A stretch of 16,887 nt of DNA from Hydrogenophaga sp. (GTDB lineage: Bacteria > Pseudomonadota > Gammaproteobacteria > Burkholderiales > Burkholderiaceae_C). Numbering within the stretch: position 1 is the first letter of the stretch; every line of letters begins with the position of its first letter. Shown here piece by piece: positions 5,597 to 13,156 of the stretch. The notes under the pieces were generated by a model. The model was not told the origin of the DNA, did no database searches, and worked only from the letters and a program-made list of their open reading frames with translations. The stretch covers positions 1 to 16,887 of the forward strand of contig JAGXRS010000352.1 in assembly GCA_018335615.1 (NCBI GenBank), in the 5' to 3' direction. The translations under genes and the position numbers were made by a program.

Positions 5597-7153
5597 ATGA
5601 CACGTTTGACCGACCTCACCCGCTACGCCGATGCGCAACGCCACTTCACCACCGACAAGCTCTGGGGGCTGTTTGACGGCGACCGCGCGTCTTTCAACAT
5701 CGCCCATGAATGTGTGGACCGGCACGCGGCCAGCGGGCGCGATGCCCTGGTCATCGTTCATGCGGAAGGACACGACGAAGTCATCGGCTACGCCGAACTG
5801 GCTGCCGATTCGTCACGCTTCGCGCACTACCTCGTCAGCCAGCGCGTGAAGCCCGGCGACCGCGTCGCGGTGATGCTGGACCCGTCGCGCGCCTTCTACG
5901 CCGCCATGTTTGGCGTCATCAAGAGCGGGGCGATCGCGGTACCCCTGTTCACGCTGTTCGGGCCCGACGGCATCCGTCTGCGTGTGGGCGACTGCAAGCC
6001 GCGGCTGCTGGTGACCAATGCCCTCAAAGCCGAGGCATCCGCCGGCATCCAGAACACCACCACCGTGGTTTTCGACCAGCGCTTCATGGACCACCTCCAA
6101 TCGTTTCCGGACGTGTTTGAGGTCAAGACGCACGCCGACGATCTGGCGGTCTTTCAGTACACCTCGGGCACGACACGGGAGCTGCCCGAAGCCGTGAAGC
6201 ATTCGCATCGCGCACTGGTCACGCTCATGACGGCCGCGCTGTACGGCACGGGACTGCGCCCCGGAGACCGCTTCTTCTGCCCCTCGTCACCCGCGTGGGG
6301 GCATGGACTGTGGCACGGCACGCTCGCGCCGCTGGCCATGGGCCTGACCGTGGGCGCCTACAGCGGCCGGTTCAATCCGGAACGCCTGATCCAGGGTCTG
6401 GCCACGCATGGCTTCACCAACATGTCCGCAGCCGCGACGCATTACCGGATGATGAAGAACTGCGGCAAGGCAGGGGACTACCGCTTTCAGTTCAAGAAGC
6501 TGTCCTTCACCGGTGAGCCCATCGACGATGAAACCGCTCGCTTCATCTGGCGCACGTTCGGCCTGGAGGTGTGCAGCATGTATGGCACCACGGAGATCGG
6601 CGTCGTGCTGGTCAGCTACCCGGGGGCGGAGGACTTCACCGTCAAACGCGGCTCACTGGGCAAGCCGGTGCCGGGCACCGAAGTCGAGGTGCAGGACGAC
6701 CAGGGTCGTCCGTGTGCGGCGGGCGTGACTGGCCAGCTGATGGTCCGGCGCCGTCAGCAATGGATACCCACCAAGGACCTGGGGCGCACCGATGCCGATG
6801 GCTACTTCTACCACGGGGGTCGGGCCGACGACGTGATCATCTCGGCCGGCTGGACCATGAGCGCCGTCGAGATCGAGAACGTGATGCTGATGCATCCCGA
6901 CGTGCTGGAGAGTGCCGCCATTGGCGTGCCCGATGAGGTCCGGGGTCAGGTCGTCAAGGCCTTCATCGTGAGCGAGCGCCCTGCCAGTGACGCGTTCACC
7001 CAGGAAATCCAGGACCTCGTGCGCCAGAAGCTGAGCCAGCACGAATACCCCCGCCATGTGGCCTTTGTGCCCGAACTGCCCAAGACACCGGCCGGCAAGG
7101 TCCATCGCAAAGTCCTGCGCGAACGGGAAATGGCTTCCCTGGCAGCCGCCTGA
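5597..7153 (+). CDS. AMP-forming acyl-CoA ligase (ANL superfamily), variant P-loop
   Basis: The 518-residue enzyme belongs to the adenylate-forming acyl/aryl-CoA ligases: ATP plus a carboxylic acid gives acyl-AMP, then acyl-CoA. Visible motifs are the phosphate loop at 188-200 (YTSGTTRELPEAV), the acyl-AMP motif MYGTTEIG (329-336), the ribose-binding region TKDLGRTDADGYFYHGGRADDVI (392 on), and the C-terminal catalytic Lys501 in PKTPAGKVHRK. The P-loop departs from the usual SGTTGxPKGV: Gly, Lys and the second Gly are replaced, and TGD is TKD. The rest is normal, so it is probably active. It leads the run ligase-dehydratase-CoA transferase and supplies the activation step of the cluster. Overall look is acetyl/benzoate-CoA-ligase-like; substrate unknown. 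The start lacks a strong ribosome binding site, so a nearby alternative is possible. Confidence 0.9.
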   Translation: MTRLTDLTRYADAQRHFTTDKLWGLFDGDRASFNIAHECVDRHAASGRDALVIVHAEGHDEVIGYAELAADSSRFAHYLVSQRVKPGDRVAVMLDPSRAFYAAMFGVIKSGAIAVPLFTLFGPDGIRLRVGDCKPRLLVTNALKAEASAGIQNTTTVVFDQRFMDHLQSFPDVFEVKTHADDLAVFQYTSGTTRELPEAVKHSHRALVTLMTAALYGTGLRPGDRFFCPSSPAWGHGLWHGTLAPLAMGLTVGAYSGRFNPERLIQGLATHGFTNMSAAATHYRMMKNCGKAGDYRFQFKKLSFTGEPIDDETARFIWRTFGLEVCSMYGTTEIGVVLVSYPGAEDFTVKRGSLGKPVPGTEVEVQDDQGRPCAAGVTGQLMVRRRQQWIPTKDLGRTDADGYFYHGGRADDVIISAGWTMSAVEIENVMLMHPDVLESAAIGVPDEVRGQVVKAFIVSERPASDAFTQEIQDLVRQKLSQHEYPRHVAFVPELPKTPAGKVHRKVLREREMASLAAA

Positions 7154-7199
7154 CCGTCCACTCGCCACACCTCACCCCACGCCACCCCTTTTCAACCAC

Positions 7200-7204
7200 A
7201 GGAG
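7200..7204 (+). promoter_or_regulatory. Ribosome binding site of the MaoC-like gene
   Basis: AGGAG sits five bases before the ATG at 7210 and fixes that start. Confidence 0.6.
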
Positions 7205-7209
7205 ACCAC

Positions 7210-8346
7210 ATGTCCACCACCCACCGCAACTTTCCCAAGATCACCGAGAGCGGCCTCGACGACCTGCGCCAGCGCATGGGCGTGAAGATCGGCCAGACCG
7301 CCGAGCCGTGGTGCCATGAGGCGACCCGCGACAACATCCGCCACTATGCCCACGGGATCGGGGACGACAACCCGCTGTGGTGCGACCCGGATTACGCGGC
7401 CAAAAGCCACTACGGCGGCATCGTGGCCTTGCCCAGCTTCCTGTTTTCCACCAGCCGGATCGTGTCGGGTTATGTGGGTGGCCTGCCCGGCGTGCATGCC
7501 ATGTGGTCGGGCGCGGACTGGACCTGGCACAAGCCGGTGCGTCGCAACGACGAGATCCACACCGAAGCCCATCTGAAAGACCTGATCGAGCACCAGACGA
7601 AATTCGCCGGGCGCGCGATCCAGCAGATCTATCACGTCGACTTCTTCAACCAGAGTGGCGACAAGGTGGCCGAGGCCGACAGCTGGTGCTTCCGCACGGA
7701 GCGCGACCACGCACGCGAGCAAGGCACCAAGTACCGTGAGGTGCGCGCACGCGAGCCGCGCCGCTACACCGACGAAGAGCTGGGCGAAGCCTACAAGCTC
7801 TACCGGGACGAAGAGATCCGGGGGGCAACGCCGCGCTACTGGGAAGACGTGAAGGAAGGCGAAGAACTGCCGGTGATGTTCAAGGGCCCGATGACCGTCA
7901 CGGGATTCATCGCCTACGCCCAGGGTTGGGGCGGCCTCTACATCCGCGCCAACAAACTGGCCTGGAAGCTGGTCGATGCCCACCCGGGCGTCGGCATCAA
8001 GAACCGCTTCGGCATTCCGGACTGCCCGGAGCGCGTGCACTGGGAAGAAGACTTCGCGCTGGAAGTGGGTGCACCCGGCGCCTACGACTACGGCCCTGAA
8101 CGCACCTCATGGCTGACCCACCAGCTCACGAACTGGATGGGCGACACCGGTTTCCTGCACAAGGCCAGCTGCAAGATCCGCCGCCACAACCCCGAAGGCG
8201 ACATGCTTTTCATCAAGGGACGGGTCAAGCGCAAGTTCATCGAGAACGGCCAGCACATGGTCGAGATCGAGCAGGAAGCCCGCAACCAGGACCAGGAGTT
8301 GTCGGTGGTGGGCAGTGGCGTGGTCATCCTTCCCTCCAAAGGCTGA
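7210..8346 (+). CDS. MaoC-like double-hotdog acyl-CoA dehydratase/hydratase (FAS1-like dehydratase N-terminal domain)
   Basis: A 378-residue protein with two tandem hotdog folds, as in eukaryotic-type (R)-specific hydratases and bacterial FAS1-like dehydratases. The N-terminal half (about 25-165) carries GDDNPLWCD at 51-59 followed by SHYGGIVALPSF. In classical (R)-hydratases this is GDxNPxH, with Asp and His catalytic; here the His position is Trp, a form I associate with the FAS1-like subfamily. The second half (about 215-375) contains MTVTGFIAYAQGWGG and has no obvious D-x-N-P-x-H. The likely reaction is reversible hydration of an enoyl-CoA. Four bases separate its stop from the CoA-transferase ATG region, so the two are surely co-transcribed. 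A mesaconyl- or itaconyl-CoA hydratase role is possible because such enzymes pair with CaiB-type transferases, but this is speculation. Confidence 0.86.
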   Translation: MSTTHRNFPKITESGLDDLRQRMGVKIGQTAEPWCHEATRDNIRHYAHGIGDDNPLWCDPDYAAKSHYGGIVALPSFLFSTSRIVSGYVGGLPGVHAMWSGADWTWHKPVRRNDEIHTEAHLKDLIEHQTKFAGRAIQQIYHVDFFNQSGDKVAEADSWCFRTERDHAREQGTKYREVRAREPRRYTDEELGEAYKLYRDEEIRGATPRYWEDVKEGEELPVMFKGPMTVTGFIAYAQGWGGLYIRANKLAWKLVDAHPGVGIKNRFGIPDCPERVHWEEDFALEVGAPGAYDYGPERTSWLTHQLTNWMGDTGFLHKASCKIRRHNPEGDMLFIKGRVKRKFIENGQHMVEIEQEARNQDQELSVVGSGVVILPSKG

Positions 8347-8349
8347 GCC

Positions 8350-9570
8350 ATGACCGGAACACGAAACGGATCCCTGCAAGGACTGAAGGTGGTGGATCTT
8401 TCCCGTGTTCTGGCCGGCCCGCTGTGCACCCAGATGCTGGCCGACCATGGGGCATCGGTCGTCAAGATCGAGCCCCCGTCGGGTGACGAGACGCGTGGCC
8501 TGGGGCCGCCTTTCGACGAGGCCGGGAATGCGGCCTACTTCCTGGCACTCAACCGCGGCAAGCGCTCCATCAGTCTGGACCTGTCCAGAGCGCCCGCGCA
8601 GGAGATTCTGCACCGGCTGCTCGACGACGCCGATATCCTGGTGGAAAACTTCCTGCCCGGGACCATGGAGCGGTGGGGCCTGGGCTACGAGCAGGCACTG
8701 GCCGAGCGCTATCCGAAGGTCATTTACTGTGCGGTCAGCGGCTTTGGCGCAGATGGCCCGCTGGGCGGCTTGCCCGGGTACGACGCCGTGCTGCAGGCGC
8801 TGTGCGGACTCATGAGCATCAACGGGGACGAAGCCAGCGGTGCCACCAGGATGGGCATTCCCATCGTTGACCACCTCACCGGCTACGTGGCGCTGAGCGG
8901 CATCCTCATGGCGCTGCAGGCCCGACACCGCAGCGGTCGGGGGCAACGCGTGGAGGCCACGCTGTTCGACACGGCGATGAGCCTGTTGCTTCCGCACGCG
9001 TCCAACTTCTTCACCTCGCGGCAATCGCCACAACTGCTGGGCAGCGCGCACCCGAACATCGCGCCGTACGACAAATTCCGGGCCCGGGACGGGGACCTGT
9101 TCCTGGGCATCGTCAATGACGCGCAATTCCGGCGTTTCTGCAGCGCCCTGGACCTGCACGCTCTGCCCGAAGACCCGCGCTACGCCAGCAACAGCCAGCG
9201 CGTCCAGCACCGGGCCGAACTCAAGCAGACCATTGAGCGTGCGATCGCAGAGCGTGACATCGGTCCCCTGTGCGAAGCGCTCATGCGTTCGGGGGTGCCC
9301 GCTGGCGCCGTCAATTCGCTGCCCACCGCAGTGGCGCACCCGCATTGCGAACACCGGGGCCTGCTCGTCCAGGAAGGCAGCTACGTGGGCCTGCGATCGC
9401 CCATGAGACTGACGGGGACGCCGGGGCACCCCGGCCGACGTCCCCCCACATTCGCCCAGGACACACACGACGTTCTGGCGGAACTGGGCTACTCGCTCGA
9501 AGAGGTCGAGCAGCTCAGCGCTTCAGGTGTCAGCCGGATGCCGAAAACCGGTACACATTCCAGTCAGTGA
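8350..9570 (+). CDS. CaiB/BaiF family (class III) CoA-transferase
   Basis: The 406-residue protein is a class III CoA-transferase, moving CoA between carboxylic acids through an enzyme-bound anhydride on Asp. Motifs: N-terminal GLKVVDLSRVLAGPLCTQMLADHGASVVKIE, the LNRGKRSISLDL segment (67-78), NFLPGTMERWGLGYE (100-114), GYDAVLQALCGLMS (143-156), and the VDHLTGYVALSGILMAL segment, where Asp174 is the catalytic-position Asp. The length is typical. It starts three bases after the MaoC-like gene and is followed after 22 bases by the Bug receptor. With a ligase in the same cluster, the transferase may recycle CoA from a pathway product to the substrate or act as an intramolecular transferase. Donor and acceptor cannot be assigned. 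Confidence 0.93.
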   Translation: MTGTRNGSLQGLKVVDLSRVLAGPLCTQMLADHGASVVKIEPPSGDETRGLGPPFDEAGNAAYFLALNRGKRSISLDLSRAPAQEILHRLLDDADILVENFLPGTMERWGLGYEQALAERYPKVIYCAVSGFGADGPLGGLPGYDAVLQALCGLMSINGDEASGATRMGIPIVDHLTGYVALSGILMALQARHRSGRGQRVEATLFDTAMSLLLPHASNFFTSRQSPQLLGSAHPNIAPYDKFRARDGDLFLGIVNDAQFRRFCSALDLHALPEDPRYASNSQRVQHRAELKQTIERAIAERDIGPLCEALMRSGVPAGAVNSLPTAVAHPHCEHRGLLVQEGSYVGLRSPMRLTGTPGHPGRRPPTFAQDTHDVLAELGYSLEEVEQLSASGVSRMPKTGTHSSQ

Positions 9571-9580
9571 GAACCCAATG

Positions 9581-9586
9581 AAGGAG
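9581..9586 (+). promoter_or_regulatory. Ribosome binding site deciding the Bug receptor start
   Basis: AAGGAG lies six bases before ATG 9593. An earlier in-frame ATG at 9578 sits directly against this motif with no site of its own, so 9593 is preferred. Confidence 0.7.
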
Positions 9587-9592
9587 ACAAAC

Positions 9593-10555
9593 ATGCGAAC
9601 CATGGCCAAACTCACCGCTGCTCTGCTTGCCCTGGCGATTCCCGCCATGGCAGCCGCTCAGTCATACCCCAATCGACCGGTGCGGATCATCGTGGCTTAT
9701 GCGGCCGGACAAGGAACCGACATCGCCACCCGCTACCTGGCCGAACATCTGACAAAAGATCTCGGGCAGCCGTTCATCATCGAGAACCGGGCCGGCGCGG
9801 GAGGCAACATCGGCACCGAAGCCACCCGCCAAGCCGCAGCGGACGGGTACACGCTGACGATGGGGACCAATGCCACACATGTGCTGAACCAATACCTCTA
9901 CGACAACCTGTCCTTCGATCCGGTGGCGCACTTCGAGCCCATCGCCCTCGTCGGCAGTTTTCCGATGGTTGTCGCGGTCAATGCCAAGTCGCCCTTCAAG
10001 ACGGTGAGCGAGCTGTTGGCGACGGCCAGGTCCAACTCCCGTGCGGCCGACATCGCCATGCCCAGCACCACCGCGCGGCTGGTCGTGGAACTGCTGAAGG
10101 ACCGGACCCAGGTCGGCCTGTACGGCGTTCCCTATCGCGGGTCCGGCAACGCGATGACCGATGTGCTGGGAGGTCAGCTTCCGGTGACAGTGGACACGCC
10201 AACCGCTTTGCGCGCCCAGATCGCGGCGGGCACCATGCGCGCCATTGGTGTGACCTCCAGAGGGCCGAGCAGCCTGGTGCCGGGCGTGACACCCATCGCC
10301 GAGCAAGGCGTCAGCGGATTCGAGGTGTCGGCCTGGAACGCGCTGTACGCTCCCAAAGGGACGCCCCAAAACGTCATCGACACGCTGAACAAGTCCGTCA
10401 ACAACATTCTTCAGCGCCAGGAGGTGCGGCAAAAGCTGTTGGAGTTTGGCTTTGAGCCGGGAGGTGGCAGCGCAAAGGAACTGGCCGACTTTGCCAAGGC
10501 TGAACGGCTCAAATGGGAGCCCATCATCCGCACGGCCGATATCAAACTCAACTGA
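9593..10555 (+). CDS. Bug-family (TctC-like) tripartite tricarboxylate transporter substrate-binding protein
   Basis: The 320-residue protein begins with a clear Sec signal peptide (MRTMAKLTAALLALAIPAMA, cleavage near residue 22 before QSYPNRPVR) and is therefore periplasmic. YPNRPVRIIVAYAAGQGTDIATR and IENRAGAGGNIGTEATRQA are hallmark N-terminal Bug segments, and the PYRGSGNAMTDVLGGQ and APKGTPQNVIDTLN segments confirm the family. Bug proteins capture small organic acids such as carboxylates for TctA/TctB permeases; no permease gene is in the window, which is common for this family in Burkholderiales. Its place at the end of the CoA-ester operon suggests it binds the substrate of that pathway, or acts as a sensor for it. 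Confidence 0.93.
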   Translation: MRTMAKLTAALLALAIPAMAAAQSYPNRPVRIIVAYAAGQGTDIATRYLAEHLTKDLGQPFIIENRAGAGGNIGTEATRQAAADGYTLTMGTNATHVLNQYLYDNLSFDPVAHFEPIALVGSFPMVVAVNAKSPFKTVSELLATARSNSRAADIAMPSTTARLVVELLKDRTQVGLYGVPYRGSGNAMTDVLGGQLPVTVDTPTALRAQIAAGTMRAIGVTSRGPSSLVPGVTPIAEQGVSGFEVSAWNALYAPKGTPQNVIDTLNKSVNNILQRQEVRQKLLEFGFEPGGGSAKELADFAKAERLKWEPIIRTADIKLN

Positions 10556-10565
10556 ACCGTGATCT

Positions 10566-11357
10566 TCAAGGCCCGCGAGCAGCCATCTGATCGGCGATCT
10601 CACGGGCCTCGCGTCGCATGGTGGAGGTCAGCGCCTCCATTTCCGCGGCACCCATGTGACTGGACAATCCCGCCACAACCAGGGTGTGCGTCAACTGCGC
10701 CCCGCTATTGAAGATTGGGGCCGCCACCACGGTGAGCCCGCTGACGAAGTTGTCGCGGTCCATACTCCACCCATTGGCCCGGGCCTGCTCGACTTCCTTT
10801 TTCCAGGTGGCGAACCCGGGAGCCTTGTCCCACACAATGGCGTTGTACCGCTCACGCAACTGGGTCCAGTTTTCTCCGCTGTGGGCGGCGATCAAACGTC
10901 CGGTGGCACTGGCCAGATGATCGAACTGGCTTCCGACGTCCGTGTGCAAGCGAAAGGGCTGGGTGGACTTGGAAATGGCCAGCACCACCACGTCCTTTCG
11001 TGCGGTGATTTCGACACCCATTGCGGTGACCGCAAAAGAAGCGGCCAACCGATCCAGCGCCGGCTGGGCCAGCTGGGAAAAACTGCCGATCGACAACACA
11101 CTGCGGGCCAGGCTGATCATCCCGCCCGCCAAGGTGTAGCGCTTCGTTCCCGGGTCCACGCGCACCAGGTCCTCGCTGACCAGCACGCGCAAGATATGCA
11201 GACACGTGCTGGGCACCAGCTCCAAGGCATCGGCGATGGCCTTCACGCCCATGCCCTGCTTGGTTTCACCCAGCAGGCGCAAGATGGCAATGGATCGGCT
11301 CACCGCCGGAACCGGTCGAACACGAACTGCTTTTGGCTGAAGCGGGGAAACGCCCAT
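10566..11357 (-). CDS. IclR-family transcriptional regulator
   Basis: The 263-residue protein has the two IclR parts: an N-terminal winged helix-turn-helix (about 15-80; SRSIAILRLLGETKQGMGVKAIADAL, then STCLHILRVLVSEDLVRVD) and an effector-binding domain (about 95-260). It converges on the Bug receptor gene with ten bases between stops, so it is the likely local regulator of the 5026-10555 cluster, responding to a small acid or aromatic compound. The first ATG at 11357 is used; no strong ribosome binding site is seen. A TGGA-N4-TCCA element stands 57 bases upstream and may be its own binding site. Confidence 0.92.
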   Translation of the reverse strand: MGVSPLQPKAVRVRPVPAVSRSIAILRLLGETKQGMGVKAIADALELVPSTCLHILRVLVSEDLVRVDPGTKRYTLAGGMISLARSVLSIGSFSQLAQPALDRLAASFAVTAMGVEITARKDVVVLAISKSTQPFRLHTDVGSQFDHLASATGRLIAAHSGENWTQLRERYNAIVWDKAPGFATWKKEVEQARANGWSMDRDNFVSGLTVVAAPIFNSGAQLTHTLVVAGLSSHMGAAEMEALTSTMRREAREIADQMAARGP

Positions 11358-11413
11358 GGAGTGATTTCGGTGGGAAAGACGACAAAGCCAGCGACGGCTT
11401 GTTCAAGCGCGCA

Positions 11414-11425
11414 TGGAAATATCCA
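11414..11425. promoter_or_regulatory. Possible IclR-type operator upstream of the regulator gene
   Basis: TGGAAATATCCA has inverted arms TGGA/TCCA around AATA, resembling the TGGAAA-type half-sites reported for IclR proteins. Its reverse strand contains TGGATATTT, also found at 4955-4963 before the thioesterase. Evidence is only motif resemblance. Confidence 0.3.
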
Positions 11426-11429
11426 ACAA

Positions 11430-11882
11430 TAGACGGGTCATGTCTCTGACCGTGCTGAGCCTGTCCCCTCATGGGTCAACGCGTCCGGCTCGCAGAGATG
11501 AGATACACACCCCGTTCGACAAGCGCCGTTTATCTGGTCGACCGTTTATAACCCATCGCTACAGGCGGCCCGCAGCCGAAGCAGTGCGCCGTCACAGGCC
11601 CATCGCTGAAAATGATCCCCCACAAGTCCCCCTCACCTGTGGATGGGGGAGCCGGGTGGGCTGCCGGGCGCACGCGCTGCCCTCTCCTCTTCGGACGCTC
11701 GCGAAGCGCTGACGAGCGGATGACCTGAGCAGCGTGGGCTCTGCGAACGCCGTGCCACCCAAGCGCAGCGACTGGCGCGGCGTTCGAGCCGCTGCGATCA
11801 CGTCAGCGGGCCAGCCAGATGCCTGTGTTGGCCAGCCACCCTGCTCTGCCTGCGTTCTCGGACCGCGCATCGCGCGCTGATG
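11430..11882. other. Non-coding block beside the radC remnant, possible mobile-element debris
   Basis: No credible gene is seen. The minus-strand frame of the radC fragment stays open through 11592 but its translation after the break is low-complexity and unlike RadC. At 11526-11549 CCGTTTAT occurs twice with a 16-base period, flanking the palindrome GGTCGACC (11536-11543). A stem TCCCCC/GGGGGA lies at 11627-11650. I read the block as part of an old integrative element, by position and composition only. Confidence 0.4.
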
Positions 11883-12188
11883 CGAGACCGTGCCGCGGAA
11901 CATCTCGACGTAGTCGATGACCCGGTTCTGCGAGTCCAGGTGCACCACCGCAAACACCTCGTGCGGCAGATGCCCGAGCCGGGTGCGCAGGAAGTCCTTG
12001 CCCACCGGCGACGAGTCCATCACGTCGCCGCCGCGCACCTGGGAATCCAGCAACTGCTGCGCTGTCAGCAGCACCTCGTCGGCCGCCGCTGGACGGTACT
12101 GTCCGCGCGTGTCGCGCACCAGCAGCGGTCCCGCCGGGGCAAAAGAAGCCTGAAAGGACTCGATCGATGAAAACAGATCGTGTTGCAT
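11883..12188 (-). pseudogene. radC: Truncated radC-like (JAB/MPN domain) gene
   Basis: The ATG at 12188 opens MQHDLFSSIESFQASF, and the translation follows mobile-element RadC proteins (YRPAAADEVLLTAQQLLDSQ, LGHLPHEVFAVVHLDSQNRVIDYVEMFRGTVS) up to residue 102. There the likeness stops at once: the next residues, HQRAMRGPRTQAEQG, are not the expected YPREVVK, and the metal-binding HxHPSG motif and everything after it are absent, although the frame stays open to 11592. Intact proteins of this type are about 160 residues. RadC/JAB genes of this kind travel on integrative and conjugative elements, so this is probably a deletion scar. A functional short protein is unlikely. Confidence 0.75.
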
Positions 12189-12595
12189 GACGCACGCCGG
12201 TGAGCCGGGCGGGATTGACCGGGACCGGAAAACGGCACGCCGCAGCGCAGCGGTCACAGGTTCGAAGACGGCCGCATGGCCGCCAGCACACGCAGTGGGC
12301 GCAGACCTTGAGCGCGAGAACGGTGTGACAGGATGAAGGGATCAGCAAGCCAGTCCCACCACCACAGCACGAGAGCGGAGAAGGCAAGCGCAGCGCGCAG
12401 GCTGGGAGTCCCGGGACGGCAGACAGGGTCAGGGATCGCAGCCGCATGGCCGCGACCCGGTACGGGGCACGGAGCGCAGCCCGCAGAGCCCGACGGCGGG
12501 ACGCCGAGACCCTTGAGCAATACAAGTCCTCGCACCTTCAGAAACCAACCTCGCGCCTCAAGCGCTTTAAGCTCACGATTTCTGGAAGGCCCCCC
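12189..12595. other. Non-coding leader between the radC remnant and the DUF456 gene
   Basis: About 400 GC-rich bases with open frames on both strands but no recognisable protein. It includes the small stem CGGCC/GGCCG at 12269-12282. As the upstream side of the radC remnant, it probably belongs to the same mobile-element block, with the junction to chromosomal DNA somewhere around 12515-12580. The GGAAGG at 12584-12589 is the ribosome binding site of the next gene. Confidence 0.4.
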
Positions 12596-13078
12596 ATGGA
12601 AACGACCATACTCTGGCTCCTGTGTGTCGCACTCATCGTGCTCGGCCTGGCAGGGACGGTGCTGCCGCTCTTGCCTGGGACGCTGCTGGTGTGGGGCGGC
12701 ATTGTGCTGGGTGCCTGGATCGACGACTTCTCGCGGGTAGGAACAACGACCGTCTGGGTGATCACGGCACTGGCGCTCCTGGCCTGGGCGCTGGATTATG
12801 TGGCCGGGCTCATGGGCGCGAGCAAGGTCGGCGCCAGCCAACAGGCATTGCTGGGTGCGGCTGTGGGCACGGTCGCCGGTCTCCTCATGGGCCTGGTGGG
12901 CGTGCTTTTCATGCCCTTGGTTGGTGCCACTGTCGGCGAGTACCTCGCTCGTCGGGACCAGCGCCGTGCCGTCCAGGTGGGGGTTGCCACCTGGATCGGC
13001 ATCATGGTGGGACTGGTCGCCAAAGTGGTGCTGGCTTTCGTCATGGTGGGTATATTTGTTGCCGCTCTGCTGATCTGA
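12596..13078 (+). CDS. DUF456 family integral membrane protein
   Basis: A 160-residue, very hydrophobic protein with about four to five membrane segments: residues 3-25 (ILWLLCVALIVLGLAGTVLP), about 28-40, 48-65, 80-108 (Gly/Ala/Val-rich) and 128-160. The N-terminal GLAGTVLPLLPGTLLVWGG segment and the Gly-rich middle match the DUF456 family of small inner-membrane proteins of unknown function. The start at 12596 is supported by GGAAGG six bases upstream; a longer open frame running back to 12446 is in the mobile-element leader and is rejected. It stands alone between debris and an unassigned small frame, so context gives no role. Confidence 0.82.
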   Translation: METTILWLLCVALIVLGLAGTVLPLLPGTLLVWGGIVLGAWIDDFSRVGTTTVWVITALALLAWALDYVAGLMGASKVGASQQALLGAAVGTVAGLLMGLVGVLFMPLVGATVGEYLARRDQRRAVQVGVATWIGIMVGLVAKVVLAFVMVGIFVAALLI

Positions 13079-13156
13079 CCACTCAGCCCAGGGATCCATT
13101 GGCTGCAGGGCACCTGCCCGGCGTTACGCGTTGAGCAGGCACAGGGCATCGCGAAG

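Noticed and set aside
7192..8040. A 282-codon minus-strand frame
   Set aside because: It is a shadow of the MaoC-like dehydratase; the plus strand has a ribosome binding site and family motifs.
8107..9468. A 453-codon minus-strand frame
   Set aside because: It is antisense to the MaoC-like and CoA-transferase genes and has no recognisable motif.
12254..13099. A 281-codon minus-strand frame covering the DUF456 gene and its leader
   Set aside because: The translation is His/Pro/Gln-rich and lacks any family; the plus-strand membrane protein with a ribosome binding site explains the region.
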